DNA from: Vandiemenella viatica
Lineage: Eukaryota; Arthropoda; Insecta; Orthoptera; Morabidae
Length of the DNA: 64,000 bases
Direction of reading: 5' to 3'
Assembly (NCBI GenBank): GCA_031002005.1
Contig: CM061921.1
Span: 170,508,935 to 170,572,934 of the forward strand
Shown: piece after piece, positions 11,215 through 22,569 of the stretch
Numbering within the stretch: the first letter of the stretch is position 1
How the letters are laid out: each line of letters begins with the position of its first letter
Made by a program: the position numbers and the translations under genes
The notes under the pieces: generated by a model
Seen by the model: only the letters and a program-made list of their open reading frames with translations
Told to the model about the DNA's origin: nothing
The model's database searches: none

Positions 11215-12870
11215 ACACCTTTCACTATTGTTTACTTCACTACCTTTCTTGTGTAGTATTGGCTCTATGACTTACTGTGGTGCCTCACATCTACTTACAA
11301 GACCTGCAGAAAATGGTCAACTTATTCCTTAAATGAACCCAATTTTTTATGCCAGCTGGAAATGAACAGACTATTGTAGTAAGAATACTGTCCTATCCTC
11401 ATCCTGGAAACTACAGTTTTTTTCCTGGTCACTGTAATATTTGTGACTTTTAAAAAGTTGTGCTTATGTACTCATAGCCTATACAACACAAATACAGTAT
11501 CAAAATTTATAATATTCTGCCTGCGGACCACCTGAACTATCTTCGTGGACCTCTAGTGATCTGCAGACCACAGTTTGAGAAACACAGTTATAATCTATTT
11601 GTCAATTCTTGCCTTGACAATGCTTCAAAACCAAAGCTGCCCAACCAATTTTGGAGATGGGCCACAATTTCAATTCTAAGATATCCTGTGTGCCACATAA
11701 TACTTGTCTATAGTCACAAAAGATATTTAAATATATAAAAATATAAGTTAACACAGTTTAATTACAATAAAAAGTAAAAACCATCAATGAGACTTTTGCA
11801 GAAATTTTTTTTAAAATTATAATCAATGAGTAAAGAACATCAATGAGATCTTTGCTGAGGTTTTTGAGCTAGTATAGTCTAGACTGCTGCTGGTGGTGGG
11901 CAAATTCAAATACCGGGCCTAGGCTTGGGCAACCTTGCTTTAAACGGTGTAAAAACTTTGCGGATTAAATTTTTTTCCTGTTCTGCAGAAGTCAACAAGG
12001 TTTTTTTATTTAACTAGAAAACTTTTACTGACTTAATTTCTACTGCCATACTTTCATCTTTTCTTTCTTTCCTTAAAAAAAAAAAGTTTATTGATACTAG
12101 TATTTTTGTTGCTATTCTTAAAAATGTTTAGTTTACTCTTTTATTTATGTAAGTCTGTATTTAGGATCTCATTTGACTGTTTATCATTCACAATATAATT
12201 ATGTTTGGATTCATATTTTGATTTACTCTCCCTTTTTTGATTAGTAATGGTTTAATGAACCATCTAAATGGTAATTTGCTAGCTAGGTATCTGCCAGTAT
12301 ATCTTTCCACACTAAAAAGCTTATCTCCATGAATCTGTACTTTTGTCTTGTTATTTTGTAATAAAGTCAATGAACTTAGAAACAATGAAATTAAAAGTTT
12401 TTTATTGGTCATATCCTGCCACCCTACTTGATAAAGCAAAATTATGTGGGTTATAGATGCGTGTGTGAAAAATTCCTAGATGTGTTTTATTAGAGGTTGT
12501 ATGTTATTGGTGACATATGAGAAACAGTTACAAAGAAAATGACTAAGACAAACAAAAGGGAAATATTTTACATGTCATCATAGTATATTAAATCAGATGC
12601 AAGGGATAGTAACCAAATGAGTGATATCCTAATTCTATTTTATTTTTATTTTTTTTTATCTAAAATAAAAGTGTCTGCAACTTTTATAATAAATTTGTAT
12701 GTGCTGTTGGTGCCAAAAATTTAGATTAGTTTTATTGATATTTCAATGAAGCCAGTCAGTACTAGCAAATGGCAATGTTATTGGAGTTTGGTGTTGCACA
12801 GTTTACATTTCTTTGTTTAAAATGGTCATTTTATACCATTCAAGATGGTATCCAAGAATTCCCAAACTAA
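11215..12870. other. MOCS1 intron, no gene recognised
   Basis: No conserved peptide or repeat boundary was found. Runs of T and A (for example 12071-12086) are the only notable structure. Confidence 0.5.
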
Positions 12871-12879
12871 ACCTTAAAT

Positions 12880-13800
12880 ACTTTTAGGTGTTGTGACTCC
12901 CATCACCTTTAAAGCATTACTCTTGTGCCCTGATGCACTACTCAAACCATTTTTTTCCATTGGTCAGACATTTTCTGTAAAGCTGCTTGTTCTCCAGTGC
13001 TACCAGCAGTGCATGTTGTGTCTCAACCATTACAAACCGGCTACTCTGTAACTTTATCTTAATATGGAGGAACAGCTCAAAAGTCAAAGAGTATAGAGTT
13101 GAGGAGATATCTGGGTTAGGGGCTGACAGTCAAGAATTGTTGACCAAAAGCTGTTTTGTGCAGAATGAACTGTTGGCTGTTGTATTGTCGTGATGTCACT
13201 CCAGAATGCTGGTTGTTTCCTTCTAATAGCCTTGTAAAGACATTCTTAGAATCTCAAAATATAATTCCTGTTTTTTTTTGGTTTTTTTTAGAATTTGAAC
13301 AGTTCCCTTCAAACTAAAAAAAAAGGGGGGGGGGGTATTCACATTGCTCTTTACCTGTTAACATTTCTTGGGTCTTAGCATACTGCAACTGTTTCTCTGT
13401 GGCAGTTGCTTTGTTTCTAGCTCAAAGCTGTACATCCAGCTTTCATTGCTAGTAATGACTCTTTTACAAAAAGGTTAATTGGTTGTAAGCAAGTTCTTAT
13501 GATAAATTTTTAACAGATACAGAACAAACTTAAGATTCAACACATGCTCACTCCTACCACAATCTGCACAAAGTTCCTCAGCAATATTGTGAATTGACAG
13601 ACAGTGGTTTTCATGAACCATTTCTTGAACATGGGTAGTTTTCTCAGGTGTGGTTTAGGTAGAAGGTCTTCCACTAAAGCCTGAATTCATGAAAGACTCT
13701 CAGTAACTTCCGTTAAGCTTAGGGCTTCGTCTTAAAGTGCTTCCTGAATCACACTAGCATGTTTCCTGAGATTAAAAAAAAAATCCAATACTCTTTTTTT
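12880..13800 (-). pseudogene. Mariner-like transposase relic
   Basis: Read on the minus strand with frameshifts, it gives SGRPST.TTPE then EMVHENHCLSIHNIAEELC, the DNA-binding half. RVITSNESWMYSFELETKQ follows, the first catalytic motif with the Asp replaced by Asn. Then come HHDNTTANSSF (second catalytic motif intact) and YSLTFELFLHIKIKLQSSRF, where the third Asp region is lost. The order matches mariner transposases. No terminal repeats could be placed. It ends about 220 bp before the MOCS1 exon at 14026. Confidence 0.75.
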
Positions 13801-14025
13801 TTTCATGTTTATCATAAATTAGGCATTGATGCAAACTTGTATAACAGAACAAACCAAGCAATTTGAAATGGCTCATGCAGTGTTGTTAGGTACTTATTTC
13901 TCATTCTTTTTATGTAATACCAGTTGGAAATTTTTGGATACCAATTTGTATTAGTATATTAGAAACTTCTTGATTCACAGTTTCTATTGGATTTCATACC
14001 AGTAGGTAATTATTTTGCATTTCAG

Positions 14026-14081
14026 GCATGCTGAACCTATCAAAGATGAAGAATCGACCAATGATTCTTATTGGGGGATGA
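14026..14081 (+). CDS. MOCS1: MOCS1 exon with the MOCS1A Gly-Gly stop
   Basis: After a TTTGCATTTCAG acceptor the exon completes the Gly codon left by the 2775 exon, then reads MLNLSKMKNRPMILIGG and stops at TGA 14079-14081. MKNRPMILIGG is the conserved end of animal MOCS1A. The C-terminal double glycine is needed for GTP cyclase activity in the human protein (established knowledge). In human MOCS1, skipping the double-glycine coding sequence yields the MOCS1A-MOCS1B fusion. The same choice is possible here because skipping this exon joins 2860 to 30743 in frame. The 3' end of the exon (donor or poly(A) site) is not resolved; I mark only the coding part. Confidence 0.93.
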
Positions 14082-15599
14082 CACGTTTGTATGTATAACC
14101 TTAAATGTTAGTTGGTTGGTGATGTTTCCTTACCATTCAAACCATTGTCTGAACTTAAAATAGTTGTATTGATCTGATGATGTTCTTTTACTGAAAGTGA
14201 AACAATATTGTTACTGATAATATGCCAGCGAAACTTCATTTTGTGATATTTTTTCATCTCATTTGTAACACTTCTCTTGTATTCTTTTCTTGCACTTCAT
14301 TCTTTTGTAACTTTTCCTCAAAGCTCTACTCCTTCTTCTATCCATTCTCTTTATTCATTCATTCCCCTTCTCCTACATTTTTACTACATCTTTTGATAAT
14401 ATGTGCTGGAGGATAATTTTTTAGTGTCCGATGGTAAATCAGTCAAAGCCTTTTATATTTATTATGAATAGCTGCTAATTTAAAATTAACATTTATCAAT
14501 AATAATCGCAATGGCCACTTTTACTAAACAGATTAAAGAAAGACAAAGTATGCGTTAGCAAACTTTCCACTTATAAGTTAAATAAATATCTTTTAAGGCT
14601 GTCAAGCAATCAAAAAATAATTTTAGGGCCACTTGACATAGTTAGATTCAACCTGTGTATGAACCATTTAAGTTTTCTGTAATAATCTATAATAATGCTC
14701 TATTTCAATCAGATAGAAATGTTGCAAATAAAACTCAACAAATTTCTACAAAGAAGCCCTACAGAACTTGAAGACAGAGAATGAGGTTTTCCTCTTATTA
14801 GAATTGCCTGTAATAACACAGTTATAAACATGGCATAAAGACCTAAAAGAAAAGAGAGAGATTGTTTATATATGTGGAGGTTGGGAAGTTTGATTTGTGG
14901 TTGAAGTCATCAGCCAGGGCATCAGATTGGGAATGTAATGCAAGTGGCCTTTTTTAAATAAATAAAACAGAAATTGGCTATCATAAGTATTAATGAAATA
15001 GTCTAGTATTCAGGTTCTGGAAATAATGGAGAATCAGAATGGAGGTGGTTGAATTGGAATTAAAATGCAAGACCTTGTAAATGTGAATTTTTTGCACCTG
15101 CACGGAAATGTAGTTCTGATATTTGTAAAATTTGGCATGAGAATTATCTGTATTTGAGTCCAGAATGTGTTGTGAAGGAAACATGTTATGGAAGGAGTGA
15201 AAGTTAAAAAATGAAAATGTTGTGTGTACGCAACATGTTCAATGTACATTTTGAGTGTATTATTAATCTTGTCAGAGAATGTCATCTGAGACTAATAGCT
15301 ACCTGAAATTGAAGTAGTTCATGTACTGCTGATATGAGCTGTGCCACAAATTTGAGTAAGGTAAAAGAGGATTTCCTCCCTTTTTTTTTTTATTAAAGTA
15401 CTTAATGCTTTTTTGCAAGAAGATTGAAGGAAGTTTATATAATAAAGAAGTATCCTTAGTTTTGTCACATGAACTCTCGTGGTAGAAGTGGGATGAATGG
15501 AGACTATGCCGAGGATGCTATGGGAAATGGTGGGAGATATTGGTCAGGAAAGTAATGAATAGAACCATTACAATCAAAGGGCATTATGATGGTGTGTGA
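14082..15599. other. MOCS1 3' UTR or intron, no other gene recognised
   Basis: AATAAA-like hexamers occur near 14579 and 14727 and could serve an early-terminating MOCS1A transcript, but nothing proves their use. No conserved peptide was found in either strand. Confidence 0.4.
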
Positions 15600-16020
15600 A
15601 AATGTGATGATTTCAAGCCACAAACATGGAGGAAATAGTGTATATGCTGTGGCTACTTAGTTAAGGATGTGACTAGAATAATGGCATATTAGAATGTAAG
15701 CTAATAATTCCTAAGTCTAATACCGAAATGTGATGGAGGTGTTTATTTGTGCTGACTATGAGACCCAACTTCTGATGACTGTGGTAACTTCTACTGAATC
15801 CTATGGCTTATGTCAAATCTCTTCTTTCATTAACTCTTATCTCTTGTACCTACTGCTCTTGACTACCTATCTTGTACCTTATATGCAGGCTGAGGTAAGT
15901 TTGGAGAATCGGAATATGGGTTGAAATACTAGCTCTACTCAAAGGAAGGGTACCTTATTGTTTTGTGATGTAAGAAAGTCTGCATTTACAACCAAACTAC
16001 AGGTATGAACTAAAAGTGAC
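15600..16020 (+). repeat. Dispersed repeat Y, copy 1
   Basis: The segment about 15870-16010 (CCTTATATG..GAG..GTTTGGAGAAT, then TCTGCATTTACAA and A.TAAAGTGACA) aligns with 38980-39107 plus 39404-39430. In the other location it lies just after repeat X2; here it lies before X1. Identity to a known family was not recognised. Confidence 0.5.
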
Positions 16021-17423
16021 AGTGATTGTGCTGACTTGTGTATTTTGAAGTTAATTTGTGTGTCCACCACCAAGAGGAACATTTATATGTGGGTAAAACA
16101 TCTATATCATGTTAGTGGTAGATTGCACAAATGATATTCCATGAGGTTATGTAAAATATTTATATTTATTAGTGTAAGTACATAGTAACCTTGTAATAAT
16201 CCCTTTAGCTTTCTCTAATTCTTCTAGCCAGGTCAGTTATCCTTGCGACTAATGCCAAAGACTAAAAATTCTTCCTTAACTTTACATTAGGTCCCCAATA
16301 GCTATCGCCATCTAAGCAGGATCATTCTCACATGTATCTATGTTGACAACACCATGTCTCGTCCTCTGTGGCTGCTGTCAGGGACGTGGCTCCCTGCTGC
16401 TATCTTCTACTCCTGCCAGCTCATCTTGGTCACTGTGGCAGTGCCAACTTGTCCTTCCAGCTCTGTGGCCTCGGCCATTCGCTGACTGCCCTAACCTACT
16501 AAGTGGGTTGTTCATCCTGCAAATGTAAACATTCTTTCTTGGTCACCTGTTTACAGTATCTGTCGCAACAAACCCAGCTAATAGTCACTATAATTGCCAA
16601 TAATTCTTTAAAAAATGGTGGTCCACCACACCATCCATCCCCCGAAAATTTTGGCTCCACTTAAAAACCAAATGTGGATCTAAGTTACAAGTTTTTGTTT
16701 ATATGATTTTTCGAGACTAGTTTCTTTTACAAATCATTTTTTTGTTTTATAGGTGTTGATGCTACGTGTGTTATGAATACACTATTTAGGCACTCTGCTG
16801 TATCGAAACCTCAGCTCATCTGACGTTCTGCTGATAATGCAAGGTCCCTGCTGGCTTATGAGGCCAGTGTTTCCTCATGTTGACGTAGCCTGCCTCAGCA
16901 CTGTCCGTTCTCATGTCGTTGACCTATGGCTATCTGTTGACAAACTCCTAGCATTCTGTTACACAATGTTTTACCCGCCATAGCTGATTTCCTTCTAGCA
17001 ACTGGTTGATTCTGCTGCATCCAATCGTGTAATTCTTCAGACTTTCACTGTGGTGGTGGTGTTCTCCTGTCCGTTGTTCCAGTTTTCCATCTGAAACACT
17101 TATTTGAGCATCTTCTATAACAATCACATTTCCATATAATAGACATTAAAATTCATCTCCTCTATCAACATCATGTATGATGTTTTCCGTAAGCACACTA
17201 TTCTTCTTCCTGTACAAACAATGCCTGATATCTGTTTCCTTTCACAAATAATAGTAAAGACTTTAGACATATACACATAACTCTTATTTCGTCATTAACA
17301 CATCACTTTCAGTGTCCGTAGCACTTAACAAATTAACTCTTTCCTTATTGCAAGTCTTCTATATATTTTCACCTGTGTTTTTAATAAGTTACAATATCTT
17401 CAGCATGCATTGGACAGATTTGG
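16021..17423. other. Intron, no gene recognised
   Basis: A locally GC-richer stretch (16340-16530) and CACCACACCATCCATCCCCC (16626-16645) hint at retroelement ends, but no coding motif, primer-binding site or duplicate end could be shown. Confidence 0.35.
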
Positions 17424-17954
17424 TCACAAAATGTTTTTGGCAACAGTTATATGTGATAGAAAAGTTTTCAGTAAAGAAAAGGCATTGAATTGTTTCTTTC
17501 AGTAACATCAGGTGATGAATGTATTCGTTTTGCAAACAAGCTTTTGAACATTTAATGGAAGCAACTTATTCTGAATTTTAAGGGAATTCGCAAATTTTAT
17601 ATCAATGAAAGCTTCTAAGTGAGATGTTTGTTGTAATAATCTCCAACTTTAACTTAGGATATTGAAGTCTGATTTATTTTTCAGTCATATGTGGTGTAAC
17701 CAGATATCAGATTATCTTCAAACTTACTAAGTGTGAGTGAAAATGATTTTTGGACATACTATTTCTTTTACCAATAGACTTCCATCCTCTGTTACTTCTT
17801 GCAGTGAAGCACTTCAACAAAATATACAAGAAGTTGGCAACTTATTCAGATAAGAACTTAGCACAGAAAGAATTTTAAATAGTATCAGGTCAAAGAATAC
17901 ATTTACAGGTAAAGTTTATGATAACTTGCTATGCAGCAAGCAATGGTTCATCAT

Positions 17955-18115
17955 AACAGAATCCCCATATGGCCATCCAGATTTGGGTTTTCCTTTGTTT
18001 CCCCAAATCACTCCGGGCATGGATGGTTCATTTAAAGGCCATGGCCGAATTCATACCTGTTCCTTGGTCCCAGTCCTTTCCCACCTATAATGACCTCTAT
18101 GAGATGTAAAACCTT
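17955..18115 (+). repeat. SINE family A body inside repeat X1
   Basis: It contains CATCCAGATTTGGGTTTTCC, TTTCCCCAAATCACTCCGGG and GGCCATGGCCGAATTC, the body of family A. The same insertion sits at 36510-36655 in X2, so it predates the X duplication. The tRNA head is missing. Confidence 0.8.
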
Positions 18116-18384
18116 AAGCAAAAAAAAATTGAGTTTAAATTCCCTGCATTAGTATTGAGATTGATAAATTCTGATCGATTTCTGGGATTAGAGTTCATGA
18201 AATGCGCTAAAAGACTGAAATACAGTTTTCTTTCCTGTTTTTGAGTCTTTTTCTTTCAATAGTGTTAAAAACCAACTGTCTTCTAGTATATACAATTCCA
18301 TTATCAACACCAAATTCATTCTTTTCTTTACAAACATATTATACTCCTGTAAGACTAGAAGTTTCATTGGCATTGCATATTGAT

Positions 18385-18490
18385 AAAATTCATGTTAAGG
18401 GCCTTTGAAAATCCCACCCAATATGGGTTCAAACAACGGATCTCCAGTCGGACTCCTTAACCACTGAGCCACCCCAATCTTTCTTTGTCA
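18385..18490 (-). repeat. tRNA-like SINE head (family C)
   Basis: The minus strand reads GGGTGGCTCAGTGGTTAAGG (A-box-like) and later GTTTGAACCC (B-box-like). This is the tRNA-derived promoter arrangement of a SINE. It is also present in X2 at about 36930-37010. There is no CCA end or clean cloverleaf, so it is not called as a tRNA gene. Confidence 0.6.
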
Positions 18491-19169
18491 TCAATGTTGG
18501 CTTTACTATATGGAGTGTTACAAACATTAGGAACCACTTCCCCACTTCATTCTATTAAATATTATCATCTTGTATTTAAGTGACAGTATGGTTACTCTCA
18601 ACTGCAAGGTCATCATGTACCTTTCTTTTGTTATTTGTCTTCCTATAAATCGCAATACTCATAGATTTAGTACAAATTTGGCATGGGTAAGTTCATGTTC
18701 ATAGTACTTGGAATATTGGCAGTATTATTAGGGATGTTATTAATGATTGGAGTAGTATTAAAAAATTTGTCCTTTCAAACTTCTTTTACACTTTATAACC
18801 CTGGTTTAATGCTTAACCCATAATTACTAACTTCAGATGATTTCTTGCTTCAAATAGAAGGTTATCTGTGATATTATTTTACACCACTGCATAATAGCTC
18901 TCAAATTGTTATGGGTATCTTTCTTTTTTAGGGGAGGAGGGGGGTGACAATGTATTCTGATGACCTCTGGTTGGTTTAAATTACCTGGTGAATTATTGTT
19001 TCCATGCCTTACTTCATTTACACCATTAATGGCACCACAGTTTTTACCATTATTCATCAATATTTCTCACTGCTCCCTTTATTAAGCCTTCCATTTACTT
19101 TTTCTCATTTAAATCTCTCATTATTCCCTCTAAATTTCTCAACATTATTTCTCTGAAATATCTTATTAC

Positions 19170-20291
19170 TAGGGTTCAGATCTTTATAACCAAAAAAAAT
19201 CAAGAAATATACAGGCAAATACGACCTTAAAAATAGGTAAATATGACCTATAAGAGACAAAATATGACCAAACATTAAATTTTTTATACTTTAAAAATGC
19301 CCAAATGTACATAATTTATTTTATGGAGCTGTGTTGCTTTCATGTAGACAACATAATTTGCTTCTATGCACTCACTGTACGATTGGGAAATTAATTTTTT
19401 TGAAAGTTATTTTCTTGTTCCTGGTAACGAATGGATTACTAGAATTTTACTTTTAAAAATTGAAATTTACTATAAATTTGTTGCGAATTAGTGTACATAC
19501 CATTTTTTATTCTTGTTAGATGCCAGCATTCCAGTATATCACCACATGCATCTTCAAGTTCTCGAATAGGAATTTTCTCCGGCTGTCACTTAAAACTGTC
19601 TTGTAGTGTGAGAAGCTTTGTTCGACATCGCAAGATGTGACGGGAGCATACTTAAGCAGAGTCATGCCACTGCAGTTTAATTGTGGGTCGTCTTCAGTCA
19701 GAACAGATTCGCCACCATATAAAATTTCACTAATTTTACAAATTGTTTTATATCCCTTATTCCCTGTACTGAATCATGGGAAGACAATTGATTCCTCTCA
19801 ACTCATCAGTGGGTCTCTACAGTGGACTCATCTCCTGCGATACCGTCACAAGTGAAACATTGATTGACGCAACTTGACAGGGGAATGCTGCTGCTGCATA
19901 GTCGAATTTAAAAAGTGGGCGGAACATTAATGTTTAGAGAGTGACAATAATTTATAACTTTAATTCTTGATTGAACAATTTACTGACAATTAGTTTCGTT
20001 TCTTTTTCCAATGTATGACAGGAGTATTTTTCTTTGAATAATTATCTTAATTTCTTTTCATCTATAACTTCTGTCAAAAAATTCCCAGGTTTTTCCTCAA
20101 AATATGACCATATGACCATAAAAGTTGCTGAAATATGACCAGAATTAGGAAAATGGCCCGAATATGCATTTATAGGCTATATAAAATACATTTAAATACA
20201 ATCAGAAATGTTGAATCAGTGTTTATTTCAGCATTTCAGCTCAAAAAGAAGGCAGGAAAAAAAATGACTTTTCCTAAAGATCGGAACCCTA
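19170..20291. mobile_element. hAT DNA transposon, internally deleted (1122 bp)
   Basis: The inverted ends are TAGGGTTCAGATC at 19170 and, read inward from 20291, TAGGGTTCCGATC. The 8-bp target duplication CTTATTAC flanks it at 19162-19169 and 20292-20299. The matching locus in repeat X2 (about 37752) has a single uninterrupted copy, which proves the insertion. Subterminal AATATGACC copies occur at both ends (19240-19275 and 20097-20145). Only the C-terminal dimerisation part of the transposase remains. Confidence 0.92.
19516..19745 (-). pseudogene. hAT transposase C-terminal dimerisation domain remnant
   Basis: The minus strand reads MTLLKYAPVTSCDVEQSFSH, then YKTVLSDSRRKFLFENLKMH and ends VVIYWNAGI-stop at 19516-19518. 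This is the hATC dimerisation signature (..S..VEQSFS.YK..LS..R..F..ENL..H). The frame upstream extends for some tens of codons to a stop near 19760. The catalytic DDE core and zinc finger are absent, so this copy cannot move itself. The strand shows that the right end of the element is its 5' end. Confidence 0.85.
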
Positions 20292-21283
20292 CTTATTACT
20301 ATCTCCATCAATTCTGTCATTTTTTATTTTCCTGAAACCTGCTAGCATCGTAAAAATCTTTCAGTGCTGTTTTGAGATTTTTTACTGTCTTTCCTTTGAA
20401 ATCTGATAGGTTAACAAAATCTTTCATTGTTCTATCCACAACATCCACCATCAATATTGATTTTTTGAATTGCAATGTTATTTAACTGCCACCAACAATT
20501 CTGTGCATCTTGTATTACTTTTTTGTGCACAGAACGTCTTAACTCTTTCTTCACACGAAAAATTTACTTTATTACCTTCTCTTTTCACTTAATGTCAGTG
20601 AAAAGGTATCACCATTTATTATTTTTATTCTATCTGCATAGTTTTTGATATTTTCTCCCTGTTTTCTTCTTAAATTTGCTTACAGAATTTTGTCCCTTAA
20701 TCCCCTCAAATATTTAACTAGTTTTGCAGTTATTTTTACAGGCTTCGATTTTCAATTAGGCCCTTTATAGTCTTAATTTATGTCTGCTACTGTATTTTCA
20801 AAAGTGTTCAAATTTAATGAAAAATTCCTTTACTGATTCTGTAACTGCTCCCCTGAAAGATACTGAACTTGCTTTCATTGTAATAACTCTGTTGTCGACC
20901 AAGTTCCACAGTTGTTCCATAAATGTTTTAAATTAAACACCATCTAAACCAGTTGCTAATAGATGGTGCTAATGTGAAACTGTGAATTTCTGTTGTTAGA
21001 AATTAGAACATTAATTGATTCTATTGATAGGTGTTACTGCATTACTGCTGGAAGTTTTTCACTTAATATATGGGCAGCACTTTATCACCATGGTGATTCA
21101 GACTTACCTTTTACAAAAACCTGGTGTGATGAAAGGCTTCTACTACAATGTGTTGCCTGTGGACTGTAGTATTTTGCTGATTGGGACCACACAAATCACT
21201 CCGCTCATAGCTCACCTGATCTACTTATACTTCTCCTTTCCTGCGTTGTGGCTCGAAGTCCCCTTGCCTGGTTTAGAAATAAT

Positions 21284-22560
21284 GGTTTATTATTATTATT
21301 ATTATTATTAATTGTAAATGCAATGGAGCAATTCCCCCAGTCATCCATTTACCCCTTTTTATATACATATTTTTTTTTAATTTTCTTTTATAATTGGAAT
21401 GTTAAATTAAATCTAGCTGCTCTTCTTTGCACACTCCCAACTCCTGTGTTTGATAATGAAAATATGGTTCCCAAACTACACCACCATATACAACCAGTGG
21501 TCCGATTAAAGTTTTGTAACCCAACTCCCTAACTTCTCTGGTACATCCTCTCAACACCCTCCCCAGTTAATGAAGGATTTTATAAACTTTTCCTTCCACT
21601 TGCCCAATGTGCTCTGCCCAATTTAGTTTGTTATCAAACGTTCTGCAAACATATTTACACTTAAATCTTTCAACAAGCAATTCTGACCCCACCCTATAAT
21701 TGTAATTAACCTTTTGTTTTTTATCTGTGTACCTAATAAGATGAACCTTCTTTGAATTTATCTTCATTCCATGCTGACCTACCCATTTAGATATTCTATC
21801 CAGGTCACCATGCAGCTGTTCACAGTCGTCACATTTTTTGATCCTGTTGCATACCGTTATATCATCTGCAAAATACCTAGACTCTGACCGTAACCCAACA
21901 ACACAGTCATTCATTAGAATTATGAACATAAATGGTCCCAATACACTACTGTGTGGCACATCCATATTTACTTCCACCTCTTTTGATAATGTATTTCCTA
22001 CTCTTAACACTTTGCTTTCAGGCTTTTAAGAATCCTGTACCCAGCAAGTAACTTTTTCATCCAATCCAATTGATTTCAGTTTATTTAAAACCATTTTATG
22101 GCTCACTCTGTCAAACTCCTTAGAAAGATCTAGCACCACTGTCAACTTGGGCATCCCTTGTCCAATTCATCTGAAATCTCTTGCATATAGCCCACCATCT
22201 GAGATTCACAAGATTATCCTTGCGTAAAGCCTTGTTGTTGGTCTGAAAACCTGTTTCTTTCCTCACAGACATTTCTGATACAGGTGCATATTAATCTCTC
22301 GATCATTTTGTGTAGCATTGTTGTCAAACTAATTAACCTGTAATTTTCAACCCTATTTGCAACCCCTCCTTTATGAACCGGTACTACTATCACTCTTTTC
22401 CAATCTTCTGGTAAGCAGGAAGACTCAAAACTCATTTTAAATAAAATTTCAAGGTAAGGTACAATATCGTTTCCCACAATCTTTGATAAAAATGTAGTAA
22501 TATTATCTACACCAGTCCCTTAAATTTTTTTTAGCTTTCAGAGTTCCATCATAATTTCCA
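21284..22560 (-). mobile_element. LINE (family N) 5'-truncated copy with (TAA)n tail
   Basis: Reading down the minus strand, RT fingers begin near 22555 (LPEDWKRVIVVPVHKGG and NYRLISLTTMLHKMIERLI). The palm follows (VPHSSVLGPFMFIILMNDC, YFADDITVCNRI) and then thumb text (GDLDRISKWVGQHGMKINSK). A diverged C-terminus follows, and the element ends in (TAA)n on that strand (21284-21310). Near-identical wording occurs at 34741-34998 and 63565-63942. Frameshifts near 22010-22210 break the frame. The insertion cuts repeat X1. Confidence 0.85.
21567..22480 (-). pseudogene. Family N reverse transcriptase, broken
   Basis: Two open pieces, 22214-22477 and 21567-22010, cover RT blocks 1-2 and 4-7. The catalytic YFADD (F-A-D-D) is present at about 21865-21880. 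The block-A Asp lies in the out-of-frame gap between them (VVLDLSKEFDRV-like text at about 22100-22150). The N-terminal endonuclease is missing because the copy is 5'-truncated. Closest relatives by memory are CR1/Jockey-group LINEs of insects. Confidence 0.82.
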
Positions 22561-22569
22561 GAGAATTTA

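Larger units (their letters stand above)
17424..21277 (+). repeat. Long dispersed repeat X, copy 1 (split by a hAT insertion)
   Basis: 17424-19169 and 20292-21277 together match 35988-38775 over about 2.7 kb in the same order and strand, including a SINE at 17955-18115 and a tRNA-like head at 18385-18490. The hAT element 19170-20291 is absent from the other copy, so it inserted after the duplication. Minus-strand traces near 20340-20900 (LRDKIL, LRRKQGENIKNYADRIK) look protein-like, perhaps a decayed gag-type frame; this is uncertain. The right end is cut by the LINE tail starting near 21284. Confidence 0.8.

Noticed and set aside
13306..13337. Poly(A)/poly(G) run as a structural element
   Set aside because: It is a single short homopolymer run within a mariner relic, best seen as simple-sequence slippage.
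18833..19060. Conserved small minus-strand frame also present at 37395-37622
   Set aside because: The conservation is explained by the X1/X2 DNA repeat. The differences are not biased to synonymous sites, and no motif or start context supports a gene.
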